Assembly (NCBI RefSeq): GCF_900167945.1
Contig: NZ_FUZA01000002.1
Location: 1 to 64,000, forward strand
From: Dyadobacter psychrophilus
Lineage (GTDB): Bacteria; Bacteroidota; Bacteroidia; Cytophagales; Spirosomataceae
Reading direction: 5' to 3'
Length of the DNA stretch: 64,000 bases
Position numbers and translations under genes: made by a program. This document shows, one piece after another, positions 9,001 to 17,157 of this stretch. Below the pieces are notes generated by a model. It saw nothing but the letters and a program-made list of their open reading frames with translations. It searched no databases and was not told the DNA's origin. Each line of letters begins with the position of its first letter. Position 1 is the first letter of the stretch.

Positions 9001-9863
9001 GATATGACATCCTTCAATGTCAGGCGATCCCCTTCTGAGAGATGATATAATTTAACGATCGGGAATGTCACCAGGATGCAAGTAAACACGGTGATCAGGA
9101 AGAGGACCAGTCTCGGTGGAAGTCGTGTTTTGGCCTCCGAGAAATGATCCGCGGTGAGCAATCCCACTAATAAAATTCGTGTACTGGCATTCAGGTCAAC
9201 TGGCAGAACGAAAAGTTTATATGAGATTCCCGCATAATCACGCTCGGTGATTAAAGCGCCCGGTAGCGCCCCACAGGTCCGAAACAGTGAATCCTCGTTT
9301 GGAGTAAGGCCGGAAGCAAAAGTTTCATAAAGAACCACATTGTCACCGATGATCAAATACTCGTCGAAGACCTCATTAGTGAGCAGAGGACTAATAAACT
9401 GGTCGAAATCGTAGGACAGGTTTAGTTGATAAATATTCTCGTCTCGTCTGGCAGTGTCGGCTAATATTAATTTCTTTGGACTGGTATTGGTGATCAGAGT
9501 CTCGCCGATCGTTCGGACACTGTCTGCACGCAGAATGCCTGAGATCGGTAGATTTTTGCTTTTAAGCCCCAGCAGAAACTTGTTGACTTGCCTTGATGAT
9601 GCCTTTTTCGATTTGATTCCATCAGTCTGAATGAAAGTTTTAAGACTATCGCTATGAAGGTAAGTTTTCAGTTGTTTATGGCCCGTGTAAATTTTCGCCT
9701 GAATGTTCTTCCCAATGTGTTTCAGCGAACGAAATTTCCATTCTTTGATATAAGTCTCATTTCCGGGGATATAAACAAAATAGTACCCTGCGCTCAGGCA
9801 GATGACAATGGCTAGCGTAATGATCAACGGAAGCCGCTCAGCGGAAAGAGTAAGAAACCTCAT
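6012..9863 (-). CDS. Large membrane sensor with Cache-like regions and degenerate STAND/AAA-like C-terminus
   Basis: 1283 residues. There is a TM near 12-32, an extracytoplasmic region, two TMs near 250-305, a second extracytoplasmic region with the Cache-like FVMIDNNGRVLYHSD block (near 475-490), and a cluster of about seven further TMs between roughly 570 and 960. The cytoplasmic tail has TIIIENFERDF (Walker-B-like), RKLMVCSTVHP (sensor-1-like) and a winged-helix-like KFILYDLAEDGLVNSF...IRKGLVVEGSGRF...SFRNFIL. No intact Walker A (GxxxxGKS/T) is visible; LIGFQGICASASS lies where it would be expected. Two more hydrophobic segments close the protein. It probably senses an external ligand; the output is unknown. 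It lies 248 bases downstream of the DUF4157 toxin on the same strand. Confidence 0.7.
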   Translation of the reverse strand: MRFLTLSAERLPLIITLAIVICLSAGYYFVYIPGNETYIKEWKFRSLKHIGKNIQAKIYTGHKQLKTYLHSDSLKTFIQTDGIKSKKASSRQVNKFLLGLKSKNLPISGILRADSVRTIGETLITNTSPKKLILADTARRDENIYQLNLSYDFDQFISPLLTNEVFDEYLIIGDNVVLYETFASGLTPNEDSLFRTCGALPGALITERDYAGISYKLFVLPVDLNASTRILLVGLLTADHFSEAKTRLPPRLVLFLITVFTCILVTFPIVKLYHLSEGDRLTLKDVISVSIVSALLVSLVFFCFVKYSTTFSEDKRHTKQRLASAISDAYIKEIQDNYRKLDLLDNCIIQNSEFDKNFYDVGKSVPASSQELEKINSIVKGSQLDRVFWMTKKGEEFRTWTTAVDSTFSPGQFDERPYFRNTMQERTYALAGIDSAQLYVDQIVSWVSGKFLTVIAKPSKYKPVAVILFSAQSLKKSRIPPGYSFVMIDNNGRVLYHSDTTKNLNENLFEEFSDERNLQMSIKSGTDRSFKTQYYGREFDVQMKPVGGGLPFYMVIMEDLIFDEYRDINVYTFTFLMQLILFGLIIIQVLAIFLASAQRLSFKDRMFETSWLGPKATSRKEYFFAGVFNLSQFIVLAVCFTDETILNRIFMLLSSISLMPVFLNLLFYTRYRNEPGAEKLALFKRKGVSVGILFILFLMIIAWIMPHQSFWVLIEFQLVILGMGGLLYLAYWLFSEDELIGKFICYEKAYVAMLVSWTLVSMGLPILLFFRAAYNYDQHLIARYIQLEMAEANAGEIAHLPRNTSNRSLTSRQQYEIQQSLYKDQYWVDSISFDMNKGPFREKDEAAINLLRSFHLYSNEKMPDRININNAAAFDFSFYFNNLLRQNPDERGASVIYFRLLPETYLVIKSVALDFHLPDARYAGGFLPWLMFSLAIAAFCRVVFGLVRKIFSLRMVGEQPSPAFDIKTWIKGKQPERTFLIGFQGICASASSDLPSKQVLDLAKMPMQKDSPNNDWDLKVNAACMDPNATIIIENFERDFKSIETNNQKIAFLGKVLHVSGNRKLMVCSTVHPAVMLAASKAAAPKEAGPQDEERWHSLLRSFRIIIDPVTPPDFEKKDSRLKGIKPSEKEVFDGYVENYHQYFSIWQSLSEEEKFILYDLAEDGLVNSFDKDTFRILIRKGLVVEGSGRFSLFSKSFRNFILSGLSSSELAVITAKINDNTNWNKIRVPLMLVSLAILVFIISSQREASLKLLTTLGALATAIPALINLLSAVSGGNKKPAT

Positions 9864-10111
9864 AACGAATATCGGGATGAGAGAGGTGCTTGAAAACTAA
9901 CTCTGGAAACAATCGGTGTGGGCTATGCGCAAGATCCAACGCAACGGAAGTTAAAAATAAATATTGTACTTCGCATGGATTATTCTGAGTACTGATTAAA
10001 CGGCAACTTTTTAGTCGACCAGATCGAGCTGTTCGGCCGAACGTTGCTATGGTTTGGCAGGCTCAAAGACTTTGAGTAATTAAACCAGGCAGCGAAGGTT
10101 TCTCCTGGCAA

Positions 10112-13100
10112 TTAATAAATCCCATGGTCTAGCATTGTCGTCCGCCCAACTTTCCCAGTGACTAAATCTACCGGAGTACTATATGTTCGTCCGCGAAGGC
10201 GGTTGTTATCAAATGCTTTCCTTAGTTCTTTCACGAAAGGGTGGTCTTTTAGTTTAGGGTCTTTTTCGATTTGAGATATTTTACGTCTTACCCAATCTCG
10301 TGTCATTTGATCTTTTGTTAGCGTAGCGCTTCCGCCTTTAAATTCTACAATATAAAAATTACCGGCAGCATCGGTATAAATCGAATCGATACCACTGACA
10401 TTATGATCCATGCCCTTTGGATTATCGAACAACCATCTTAGCTTGTGCTTTTTAGCCGCAGCCTTTCCCTTTGCAACGCCAATGTCAGTAGAGTGTATTT
10501 GCTTTTCGTATTTTAAGCCGCGTCTGGGTTCTAAATTATCCAGATCGGAAGGGCTGGAATCCGAACGTGGCGCATTGACGCCAGCAGCAACTTCCTCTTC
10601 CCTTATGCTTTCATGAAAATCTGAATCATCAGCATATGGTTCGCGCTTAGCGCCGTGTTCAAGCGTTTCGTCTGAACTGCCGATTAATTCATCTGCGGAA
10701 TCAAAGTCATCATCAATGTGCGAATGAAAAGTCGCTCGTTGTTTGCTGGCTTGCACGTCTTGGATCCTAGCATCTATACTTCCTGTGTAAGCCTTCTTAA
10801 GTCTGGCCAGCTCTTGACGGGTTAGTTTGTCAAGATCTTTAACTATTCCTCTGCGGTTGAGCATTAGTAAATATTCCTCGAATTTATAGTATCCGCGTTT
10901 CGCTAATTGATACGCCAGATCACCCAGAGTCTTGAAATTCTGTGGATCGAGAAGCAGATTACTTCCAAGTTTTGAAGATAAGTTTCCCGCTGCTGCCTTA
11001 AAAGCTAAATCCAGCTCTTGTTGTACTTTGGCCTGCTTGATAATTGATGCTTGTATGCGGGCTTCAACTTCTTCCATTCTTGTTCCAAGCTTAGCTGCTA
11101 TATCATAAGTAAAACTTGTAGCATGTACTTCGGTTATTAATTTATCTAAATCAACAGCCAGGTCCGGATATTTTTTGGCAATTGAGGAGGCTTTTGAAAA
11201 AACACTGACGGCACTTCCCATTTCCAAGCCGGCTCCTGCCACCGCAACCACCACCCAGAACACACTGGGATCATTAGCCGACAGCCCAGCATCATAAAAC
11301 ATTTTTTCATAGGCATATGTGTCTATCGCATCAACGGCCGAGTAAATACTAATGCCTGTTAGAGTAGCAGTTGCGCCAAATGCTATGATCGCGCTTTGGC
11401 CCATCGTGAATGGAATTAAGGCTAATGATACAACAAGTAAAATGCTATCAAGCAAAGATTCGTCAGCCTCCAGTTCGGCCGCTTTATCGGTTATTATCAG
11501 GTCTATAGTTGAACCTTTGATAATGCCTTGTTTTGCATAAACAAGCTCTTTTAATACGTCCAACTTGTATAAATAATCCGGATTTTTCTGTACCTCTCTG
11601 CGAGCGCTTTTGATACTCTGTATTTTAGTTTGAAGGGAAGTAATGATATTTCCGGATGTGAAAAAATCTTGGTCTTCATCAAGAATATCATCCATTTTAT
11701 AAAGGCCCAATAAAGGATATTTTGTACCGAGTTTGGCGTATTCTTCCTGAGCCATGAGTACTTCTTTATCGGACAAGCTCTTGTGCTCGCGCCCCAATTC
11801 ATCGTTCCCATTAAGCTCCTCTATTACTGACTGTGTCGCAAAACCTTGGGCAGCCTTCATATGCTTTCTGGTAGCTCCCAGATCCTGATGCATTTTAGCC
11901 GCTTCTTTCGATGACGAATGTTTTTCTATCTCAGCTTCTGCAATCGCCTGTGAATTGTCCAGAGAGCGAAGTGCCAGATCCTCCGCTATTTTCTCATAAT
12001 TTGTGATGAATTGGGAAATCCGGCGTTCAAATTCTAAAATTGGATCAGACGATGTAAAACCCATCAACCGTAGCTGATCTTCCAATTCCTCTTTTAGGCT
12101 ATCTAGATATTCGAAATAAACATCAGAATGTTTCAAGAAACACACGTTTATTCCAATTGCAGAAACATTCTGGTTGGCATTGCATTTATATGCCTTGTAG
12201 AGATTATAGGTTTTTTCTGTACCGTACAATTCACTTTTTAAATTTTCCTGTTCCAGTTGTAAGATTTCGTAATCGAACTTCCCTTCCCTCATTCTCTCAA
12301 TCAATTCCTTCGCCTCTTCAAAGGTCCTTACTTTTCCTGCGCCATATTTTTTTAACACGCGAAAATCATAATCGCTAAAATCCTCCGTTAACTCGGTGAG
12401 TTCGGCAAGCTCGACGTTAGATAATTGATAAACGCCATGTTCTGAAAACAGTCTGGTATCGATTACTATCAGGTCATATTCTTCCGCTTTCCGAAGGTCT
12501 CTGGGTATTCTATCGTATTTCACTATGAAACCTCCAAGTCCGGTTCCATCCATTTCAGCCGGGTCAAAGTTGGGTTTTCCGTTAATGTAGTGATATACAC
12601 CTGGATTCGGATTGCCTTGATAAGTGACATTTACACTTATTTGCCTTCCTCCCTTTGTAATTAAGGTCATTGTTCCGTCAGCACCTTTTCCCGGGCGTAA
12701 TATTAACTTTACGTAAACCGTATCGCTTTCCTTCGAATCGGCCACATTCGGTTCTTTACGTTGGATAGTTGGCATATTAGAATTTCCTTGCTGAACAACG
12801 TGAGTTAACTCATGCGCCAGCAATCTCTTACCACTTTCATTCTCAGGATTATATTTACCTCTATTAAAGAATATATCATTTCCGACTGTGAAAGCTTGGG
12901 CGTTCAGGTTTGCCGAAAGTTGCATTGCGTTAAAATCGTCGTGGATTCGAACAGGGGAAAAGTCTCTTCCAATACGACTTTCCATGAAATTCCTGGTGTG
13001 ATTATCCATCGATCGTCCACCGCCTTTCGAAGATTGTATTTGGGTAGATATAGAATCGCTGGTTACGCCGCTGCCGTCAGCAGTTTTTCTTTGAACATAA

Positions 13101-13573
13101 GCGTTAATATTATAGGGTTGAATGTGCATCCGATCTTCTCTTTGGGGATAATCAGCACTTTTTCTTTCGAGAACACTCGAAATTTCAAACGGCTTCCTTT
13201 GAATTTGCTCTTCCTCATGCTCACAAACGTGGCTTTTCATCTGAATATCAAGCATTGCAGGTGTACTCAACTTCCGTTGAATCTGATTTTCGTCTTCCTC
13301 TTCACATTTGTCACATTTTAGCTGAACATCAGGCGACGCCATGCTGAGCCCAGCATTTATAGGTATTCGCATGACATGATCCGCAACTAAATCCGCCTCT
13401 CTTTCATAAGGATCGTCTGGGCTACCAACAGCCAGTTTTGCCTGGATAAATGTCAAATTGCTTCTTTGCTTGACAACTTTATCATCAATGACTTCGTAAG
13501 GTGATCCCGGTTCTGCCGCGGCAGCGATTGTCAGCTGATCTGTCGAATTTGCTATATGAGATTGAGAGGCCAT
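10112..13573 (-). CDS. DUF4157 (eCIS-core) toxin-like protein with C-terminal PD-(D/E)XK nuclease-like domain
   Basis: 1153 residues. The N-terminus has the usual lead-in of this family (VGSPDDPYEREADLVADHVMRI, residues 49-70) and CxxC/QIQRK repeats (86-145). The DUF4157 domain spans about 187-266 with the zinc-metalloprotease-like HELTH at 254-258. A long helical middle follows, with a hydrophobic stretch at about 715-800. The last 130 or so residues contain GIDSIYTDAAGNFYIVEFKGG, which fits the D...ExK core of PD-(D/E)XK nucleases. In known systems DUF4157 marks cargo of extracellular contractile injection systems. I infer an injected nuclease. No signal peptide, no injection-system structural genes and no obvious immunity gene are in the window. 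A 248-base gap separates it from the sensor gene downstream. Confidence 0.82.
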   Translation of the reverse strand: MASQSHIANSTDQLTIAAAAEPGSPYEVIDDKVVKQRSNLTFIQAKLAVGSPDDPYEREADLVADHVMRIPINAGLSMASPDVQLKCDKCEEEDENQIQRKLSTPAMLDIQMKSHVCEHEEEQIQRKPFEISSVLERKSADYPQREDRMHIQPYNINAYVQRKTADGSGVTSDSISTQIQSSKGGGRSMDNHTRNFMESRIGRDFSPVRIHDDFNAMQLSANLNAQAFTVGNDIFFNRGKYNPENESGKRLLAHELTHVVQQGNSNMPTIQRKEPNVADSKESDTVYVKLILRPGKGADGTMTLITKGGRQISVNVTYQGNPNPGVYHYINGKPNFDPAEMDGTGLGGFIVKYDRIPRDLRKAEEYDLIVIDTRLFSEHGVYQLSNVELAELTELTEDFSDYDFRVLKKYGAGKVRTFEEAKELIERMREGKFDYEILQLEQENLKSELYGTEKTYNLYKAYKCNANQNVSAIGINVCFLKHSDVYFEYLDSLKEELEDQLRLMGFTSSDPILEFERRISQFITNYEKIAEDLALRSLDNSQAIAEAEIEKHSSSKEAAKMHQDLGATRKHMKAAQGFATQSVIEELNGNDELGREHKSLSDKEVLMAQEEYAKLGTKYPLLGLYKMDDILDEDQDFFTSGNIITSLQTKIQSIKSARREVQKNPDYLYKLDVLKELVYAKQGIIKGSTIDLIITDKAAELEADESLLDSILLVVSLALIPFTMGQSAIIAFGATATLTGISIYSAVDAIDTYAYEKMFYDAGLSANDPSVFWVVVAVAGAGLEMGSAVSVFSKASSIAKKYPDLAVDLDKLITEVHATSFTYDIAAKLGTRMEEVEARIQASIIKQAKVQQELDLAFKAAAGNLSSKLGSNLLLDPQNFKTLGDLAYQLAKRGYYKFEEYLLMLNRRGIVKDLDKLTRQELARLKKAYTGSIDARIQDVQASKQRATFHSHIDDDFDSADELIGSSDETLEHGAKREPYADDSDFHESIREEEVAAGVNAPRSDSSPSDLDNLEPRRGLKYEKQIHSTDIGVAKGKAAAKKHKLRWLFDNPKGMDHNVSGIDSIYTDAAGNFYIVEFKGGSATLTKDQMTRDWVRRKISQIEKDPKLKDHPFVKELRKAFDNNRLRGRTYSTPVDLVTGKVGRTTMLDHGIY

Positions 13574-13942
13574 ATATCAAGAGATTATTGAAGAGAATCA
13601 GAATTATTCTCGTCCTACAACTATGGTAGCATACAAGCCAACATGTCACGTCTAGGACACCGAATGAAGCTATGTTGAGGAGGCAAATGGCAAGTAAATG
13701 ATTACGAAGAAGCGGATGTGGTATCTCAAATGATAGTGCAATGTTCAAATTTTGCACTGATTGACAATACCTTATCCTGACATATTATTTATCGGTCATA
13801 GGATACAAACTTTCTGAATCTCCTTCACGCTTTCATAGTTTTTCACGATAATGGACGCATTCCTAGACTGTCAGATAATCCGTATTCGCTATATCTTAGA
13901 TAATTAAGGTTTGAGTTCACTGGAATTGGCGCTGAAAATACT
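13574..13942. other. Intergenic stretch upstream of the DUF4157 gene
   Basis: 369 AT-rich bases between two - strand genes. It should hold the promoter of the DUF4157 gene, but I found no clear TAnnTTTG box. The open frame 13485-13757 on the - strand overlaps the toxin start in another phase, and its Cys-rich translation does not look like a protein. No RNA gene or repeat was recognised. Confidence 0.4.
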
Positions 13943-14401
13943 TTAACGAAGAAGCATTGACAGCATTTCGCCCCTAGGAAGCTCTCGAGACGTATAGTGA
14001 AGGCTGAGCTCTTTCTTGGCGTGCGTCTTTTCTAATTCTAGCAGCTCGGTTACTGCTATCGCCATGTTTAAATCCGACCCGGTAGCATCTGCAAATGTCC
14101 ATTTCTTAATGACATTGCCCGTCTCATCTTTGAGGATAATGCTTCTGGCAGTACCCGCGCCACCTTTTATGGTGCAATGTGTATAATTAATATGCAGCAG
14201 GTCGTTTTCCTTCGCTTTACTCAGTTGCAGTCCCCTTAAGCTCAAGGGCTGGTTAACCGATTGCTTTAAGACGAGTTTGTCATTCAGATAGATTGCAAAA
14301 CTGTCCAATCCGAATTTGGTTGTAAAACTAAATGCAGCGATGCATAGTGTAATCAGCGTAAATACCCTTATAAACGTCTGATGAAATTTGATTTGTGCCA
14401 T
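13943..14401 (-). CDS. Secreted protein of unknown function
   Basis: 152 residues. A signal-peptide-like N-terminus (VFTLITLCIAAFSFTTKF) is followed by a small, probably beta-rich domain (FAIYLNDKLVLKQSVNQPLSLRGLQL ... LHINYTHCTIKGGAGTARSIILKDETGNVIKKWTF). The pattern of displaying a named ligand or residue is absent and I cannot assign a family with confidence. Similar short exported proteins are common in Cytophagales. It stands alone, with about 370 bases to the toxin gene and a divergent small gene on the other side. Confidence 0.7.
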   Translation of the reverse strand: MAQIKFHQTFIRVFTLITLCIAAFSFTTKFGLDSFAIYLNDKLVLKQSVNQPLSLRGLQLSKAKENDLLHINYTHCTIKGGAGTARSIILKDETGNVIKKWTFADATGSDLNMAIAVTELLELEKTHAKKELSLHYTSRELPRGEMLSMLLR

Positions 14402-14607
14402 GGTATAAACTGTTTAGGTGAAAAATTTGAGCATCATACAATATTAAGTCGAAAGGATATAGAGCGGAAAAATAATAGACCAACAACCGGAATAGTAGAT
14501 ATCGGGCTGCTTATTATTACATCGGATACAGTGCCTGAAAAGGTTTCCTCAATGAACAGCCTATAAGGAATATAGATGGTTGTTGCTGAATAAGGTTACC
14601 TTCGCAA

Positions 14608-14805
14608 ATGAAAATCAAAATATTAGATAAAAAGGATCTCCCGCCCTCAAATTCGACATTGAAATTTAGGATTAAAAATACAACCAACTGGCGCCTGGGT
14701 TTTACCGATGCTGAAACTGGTGATTTTGTGCAGGAAGTGGGAGGGATCACATACAGCTATTCCTGGAACCAAATTGATGAATATTATCTAACTGAACCTG
14801 TATAA
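14608..14805 (+). CDS. Small protein of unknown function
   Basis: 65 residues, rich in polar and aromatic residues (FRIKNTTNWRLGFTDAETGDF...YSYSWNQIDEYYL). The composition and codon use look like a real protein, and AAGG lies about 12 bases before the ATG. There is no signal peptide. The function is unknown. It is the only + strand candidate in the gap between two - strand genes. Confidence 0.5.
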   Translation: MKIKILDKKDLPPSNSTLKFRIKNTTNWRLGFTDAETGDFVQEVGGITYSYSWNQIDEYYLTEPV

Positions 14806-14865
14806 CCATAGCTGTTTATACGGTCATTGTGAGCTATGATTTCGGTTCTAAGCCTCCTACATATA

Positions 14866-14888
14866 AATGCTTGCATGTGGAAAGCATT
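14866..14888. terminator. Short hairpin in convergent gap
   Basis: AATGCTT (14866-14872) pairs with AAGCATT (14882-14888). It sits between the small + strand gene and the 3' end of the L,D-transpeptidase gene, so it could terminate either. No strong T-run follows. Confidence 0.3.
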
Positions 14889-14907
14889 CATCGGAAAGCA
14901 TATTCGT

Positions 14908-16539
14908 TTATTCGGGCGAAGCGAATAATCTCTCGGTCATTTTATGATCGTGCCCATAGATGTCTTTTCTGAAATTAAGTTTGCCGGTATGATCTACCCA
15001 GGCGGTAAAGTAACCGATGAAAACTGGTATCTCGTTGCTCCCGCGAAGACGCACATATTTTTCCTTACCGCTATTCATCGCCGCGGTGATTTTGCCCGTT
15101 GTCCAGGTAGAATCATTGCGAAGCAAAAATTCTGCCAATTTTTTCGGCTCTGATAGCCGGATACATCCGTGGCTGAATGCACGCTGCGATTCTGCAAACA
15201 AGCTTTTCGAGGGAGTATCATGCAAATAAATATTGTAACTGTTGGGAAAGAGAAATTTCACCAGTCCTAAGGAATTGGACTTGCCGGGCTTTTGCCGTAC
15301 ACCGCTGCCGTTCCACTCCATATTGTGCCGCGCCAGATAGTTCTTATTGCGTTTGATACCAGGTAAGATTTCGTTTTTCAAAATGCTGGACGGCACATTC
15401 CAGTAGGGACTAAATACGATCTGGTTTACCTTGCCGGAAAATATCACCGTGCTATGTACCTGCGAGCCCACCACAGCATTCATACTAAATGCCAGCTGTC
15501 CTTTTTCATACATATGCAGCCGGTATTCAGGAATATTTACCAGTATATAATCTGTCGCAGGAGCGGCTGGCACCCATCTGACCCGTTCCATATTAATCAG
15601 CATTTGGCGGACCCTATCACGCACGGGCACATTGAGTTCTTTGTAAAACGCCGAGCCAATCTGCCCGGACGCTTTAAGCCCCATTCGGGTCTGAAACGAG
15701 CGTACGCCATGAAAAAGGGTGGAATCAAAATGATTGGTTGAATCTGCTGGTTTTAGGTCTTGTAGCAATGCAAGTCGTCTTTTGATTTCAGGGATTGCTA
15801 TGGATGAGTCGCCTAATTTCAGCGTTTTAGGTGAATTTAATTCCTTCCAATCTTCATTGACAAGCGGGTGATAGACTTTTAGCTGCTCTTTGAGCAGGTT
15901 ATACTGGCGGTTTACGGGCTCGTAGGAGGCTAGGTTTGCCCCTTTGTTTTTCAGCAGTGAATCCAAAAATTCAGCGGGATTGACCTTTTTACGAGGTATA
16001 AACCAGTCGAGTTCCTGAATGTTGACACTTCTATCGCCTGAATATGCCTTTTGCGTGTACCTGAAAAAATGTTGGGTCAGTGCCAGTTCTGTTTTGATTA
16101 CAAGCGGATCTGTTGGAGTAATGCGCTTTCGTAGTTCCAATGTATCAATGCTTGCCAAAAGCGCCGGGTCATAGAGCGAACTATCACCTGAAACGTAGAT
16201 ATAATCATTTTGCAGGGCCAGGAATGTATGCACAAACTCGGCCATCCCATCAGGAAAAAACCAGGCGAATTGATAGTTTCGGCGGTTATAAAAGTTTTGT
16301 AATTTGTTGACAAGGCTATCATCCGAGCTATGTGATTGCGTAAAGCGGGCCAATGCAGTAGTGTCAATGAAAAGTTGAGTAAATGAATTCTCAGTCTTGA
16401 TTGAAGTGTCCCTTTTGGCAACTTCCGGCCGCTTTTTCTCCTGCTTTGTCTGACAGGAAGCGAGCATCATTACCATCATCACACCAACGAGCGAAGCGTT
16501 TATGCGGCTTATTATACGTATTGAAATTTGGTCCCACAT
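14908..16539 (-). CDS. L,D-transpeptidase (YcbB/LdtD-like) lipoprotein
   Basis: 543 residues. The N-terminus has a lipobox-like MLASC with Cys29. The scaffold is followed by a peptidoglycan-binding repeat near 235-300 (IKRRLALLQDL...GVRSFQTRMGLKASGQI) and a YkuD catalytic domain. The catalytic motif SHGCIR is present with Cys459. Members form 3-3 cross-links in peptidoglycan or attach proteins to it; the domain order is that of E. coli LdtD. It is the last gene of a tight operon after phosphoketolase and the DUF308 protein (gaps of 19 and 17 bases). The ATG used is the first in frame; internal Mets before the lipobox are possible. Confidence 0.9.
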   Translation of the reverse strand: MWDQISIRIISRINASLVGVMMVMMLASCQTKQEKKRPEVAKRDTSIKTENSFTQLFIDTTALARFTQSHSSDDSLVNKLQNFYNRRNYQFAWFFPDGMAEFVHTFLALQNDYIYVSGDSSLYDPALLASIDTLELRKRITPTDPLVIKTELALTQHFFRYTQKAYSGDRSVNIQELDWFIPRKKVNPAEFLDSLLKNKGANLASYEPVNRQYNLLKEQLKVYHPLVNEDWKELNSPKTLKLGDSSIAIPEIKRRLALLQDLKPADSTNHFDSTLFHGVRSFQTRMGLKASGQIGSAFYKELNVPVRDRVRQMLINMERVRWVPAAPATDYILVNIPEYRLHMYEKGQLAFSMNAVVGSQVHSTVIFSGKVNQIVFSPYWNVPSSILKNEILPGIKRNKNYLARHNMEWNGSGVRQKPGKSNSLGLVKFLFPNSYNIYLHDTPSKSLFAESQRAFSHGCIRLSEPKKLAEFLLRNDSTWTTGKITAAMNSGKEKYVRLRGSNEIPVFIGYFTAWVDHTGKLNFRKDIYGHDHKMTERLFASPE

Positions 16540-16556
16540 ATTATTAAATCCGTTGT

Positions 16557-17138
16557 TCAGTTGTATATTTTATCATTGATCCACCATTGAGAATTTTTGA
16601 TAAGCATACTGAAATGAACGTAAAATGCTCCTACTGCCATTAAAGCAAATGCGGTCCAGATAACCAATCTGTCCTCACTGAACAAAGGGTTATAGATATT
16701 GACCACAGAAAAGAAACTTCCCGTTATTGCCCAAAGCAACAACCACGGCCAATCACTTAAACTTTTCTTTTTGGCTTGAAAGGAACGGGCAATCAGCAAT
16801 AGACTGCGCATTAAAAGCCAGACCCCTGCAAATAAAGGAAGAGATATAGCAGCCAGAATAGGATTAGTCATGAAAATAATTCCAAAGATCAAGTCCAAAA
16901 TTGCCCCGGTCAGAAACCATCCCCAACCTTTGAAAAACTTGCGATTCTCTATGCAAAAGGCAGCCTCACAAATCCCGCTGATCATCAGCACAGCAGAAAA
17001 GAATATGCTCAGATCATCGTATGTGATGGACGGATTCAGTGCCACGTAGACACCGAATCCCATTAAGGCGACTCCTGAGAGCATGAAAATCCACCAATAG
17101 TGAATAGAATGCTGGGCTTGTTTGATAACGCTTGTCAT
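16557..17138 (-). CDS. HdeD/DUF308-family membrane protein
   Basis: 193 residues with about six hydrophobic segments in three pairs, the pattern of DUF308 (HdeD-type) proteins: WWIFMLSGVALMGFGVYVALNP in the first pair and GWFLTGAILDLIFGIIFMTNP in the second. In enterobacteria HdeD is linked to acid resistance at high cell density; here the role is inferred only. It sits 19 bases after the phosphoketolase stop and 17 bases before the L,D-transpeptidase start, so the three are probably one transcript. Confidence 0.82.
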   Translation of the reverse strand: MTSVIKQAQHSIHYWWIFMLSGVALMGFGVYVALNPSITYDDLSIFFSAVLMISGICEAAFCIENRKFFKGWGWFLTGAILDLIFGIIFMTNPILAAISLPLFAGVWLLMRSLLLIARSFQAKKKSLSDWPWLLLWAITGSFFSVVNIYNPLFSEDRLVIWTAFALMAVGAFYVHFSMLIKNSQWWINDKIYN

Positions 17139-17157
17139 TCCTGTAAGTTTATTCTTG

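Noticed and set aside
9864-10111. An immunity gene next to the DUF4157 toxin
   Set aside because: No open frame of useful size is in this gap, and injected effectors often need no immunity gene. The large sensor downstream is far too big.
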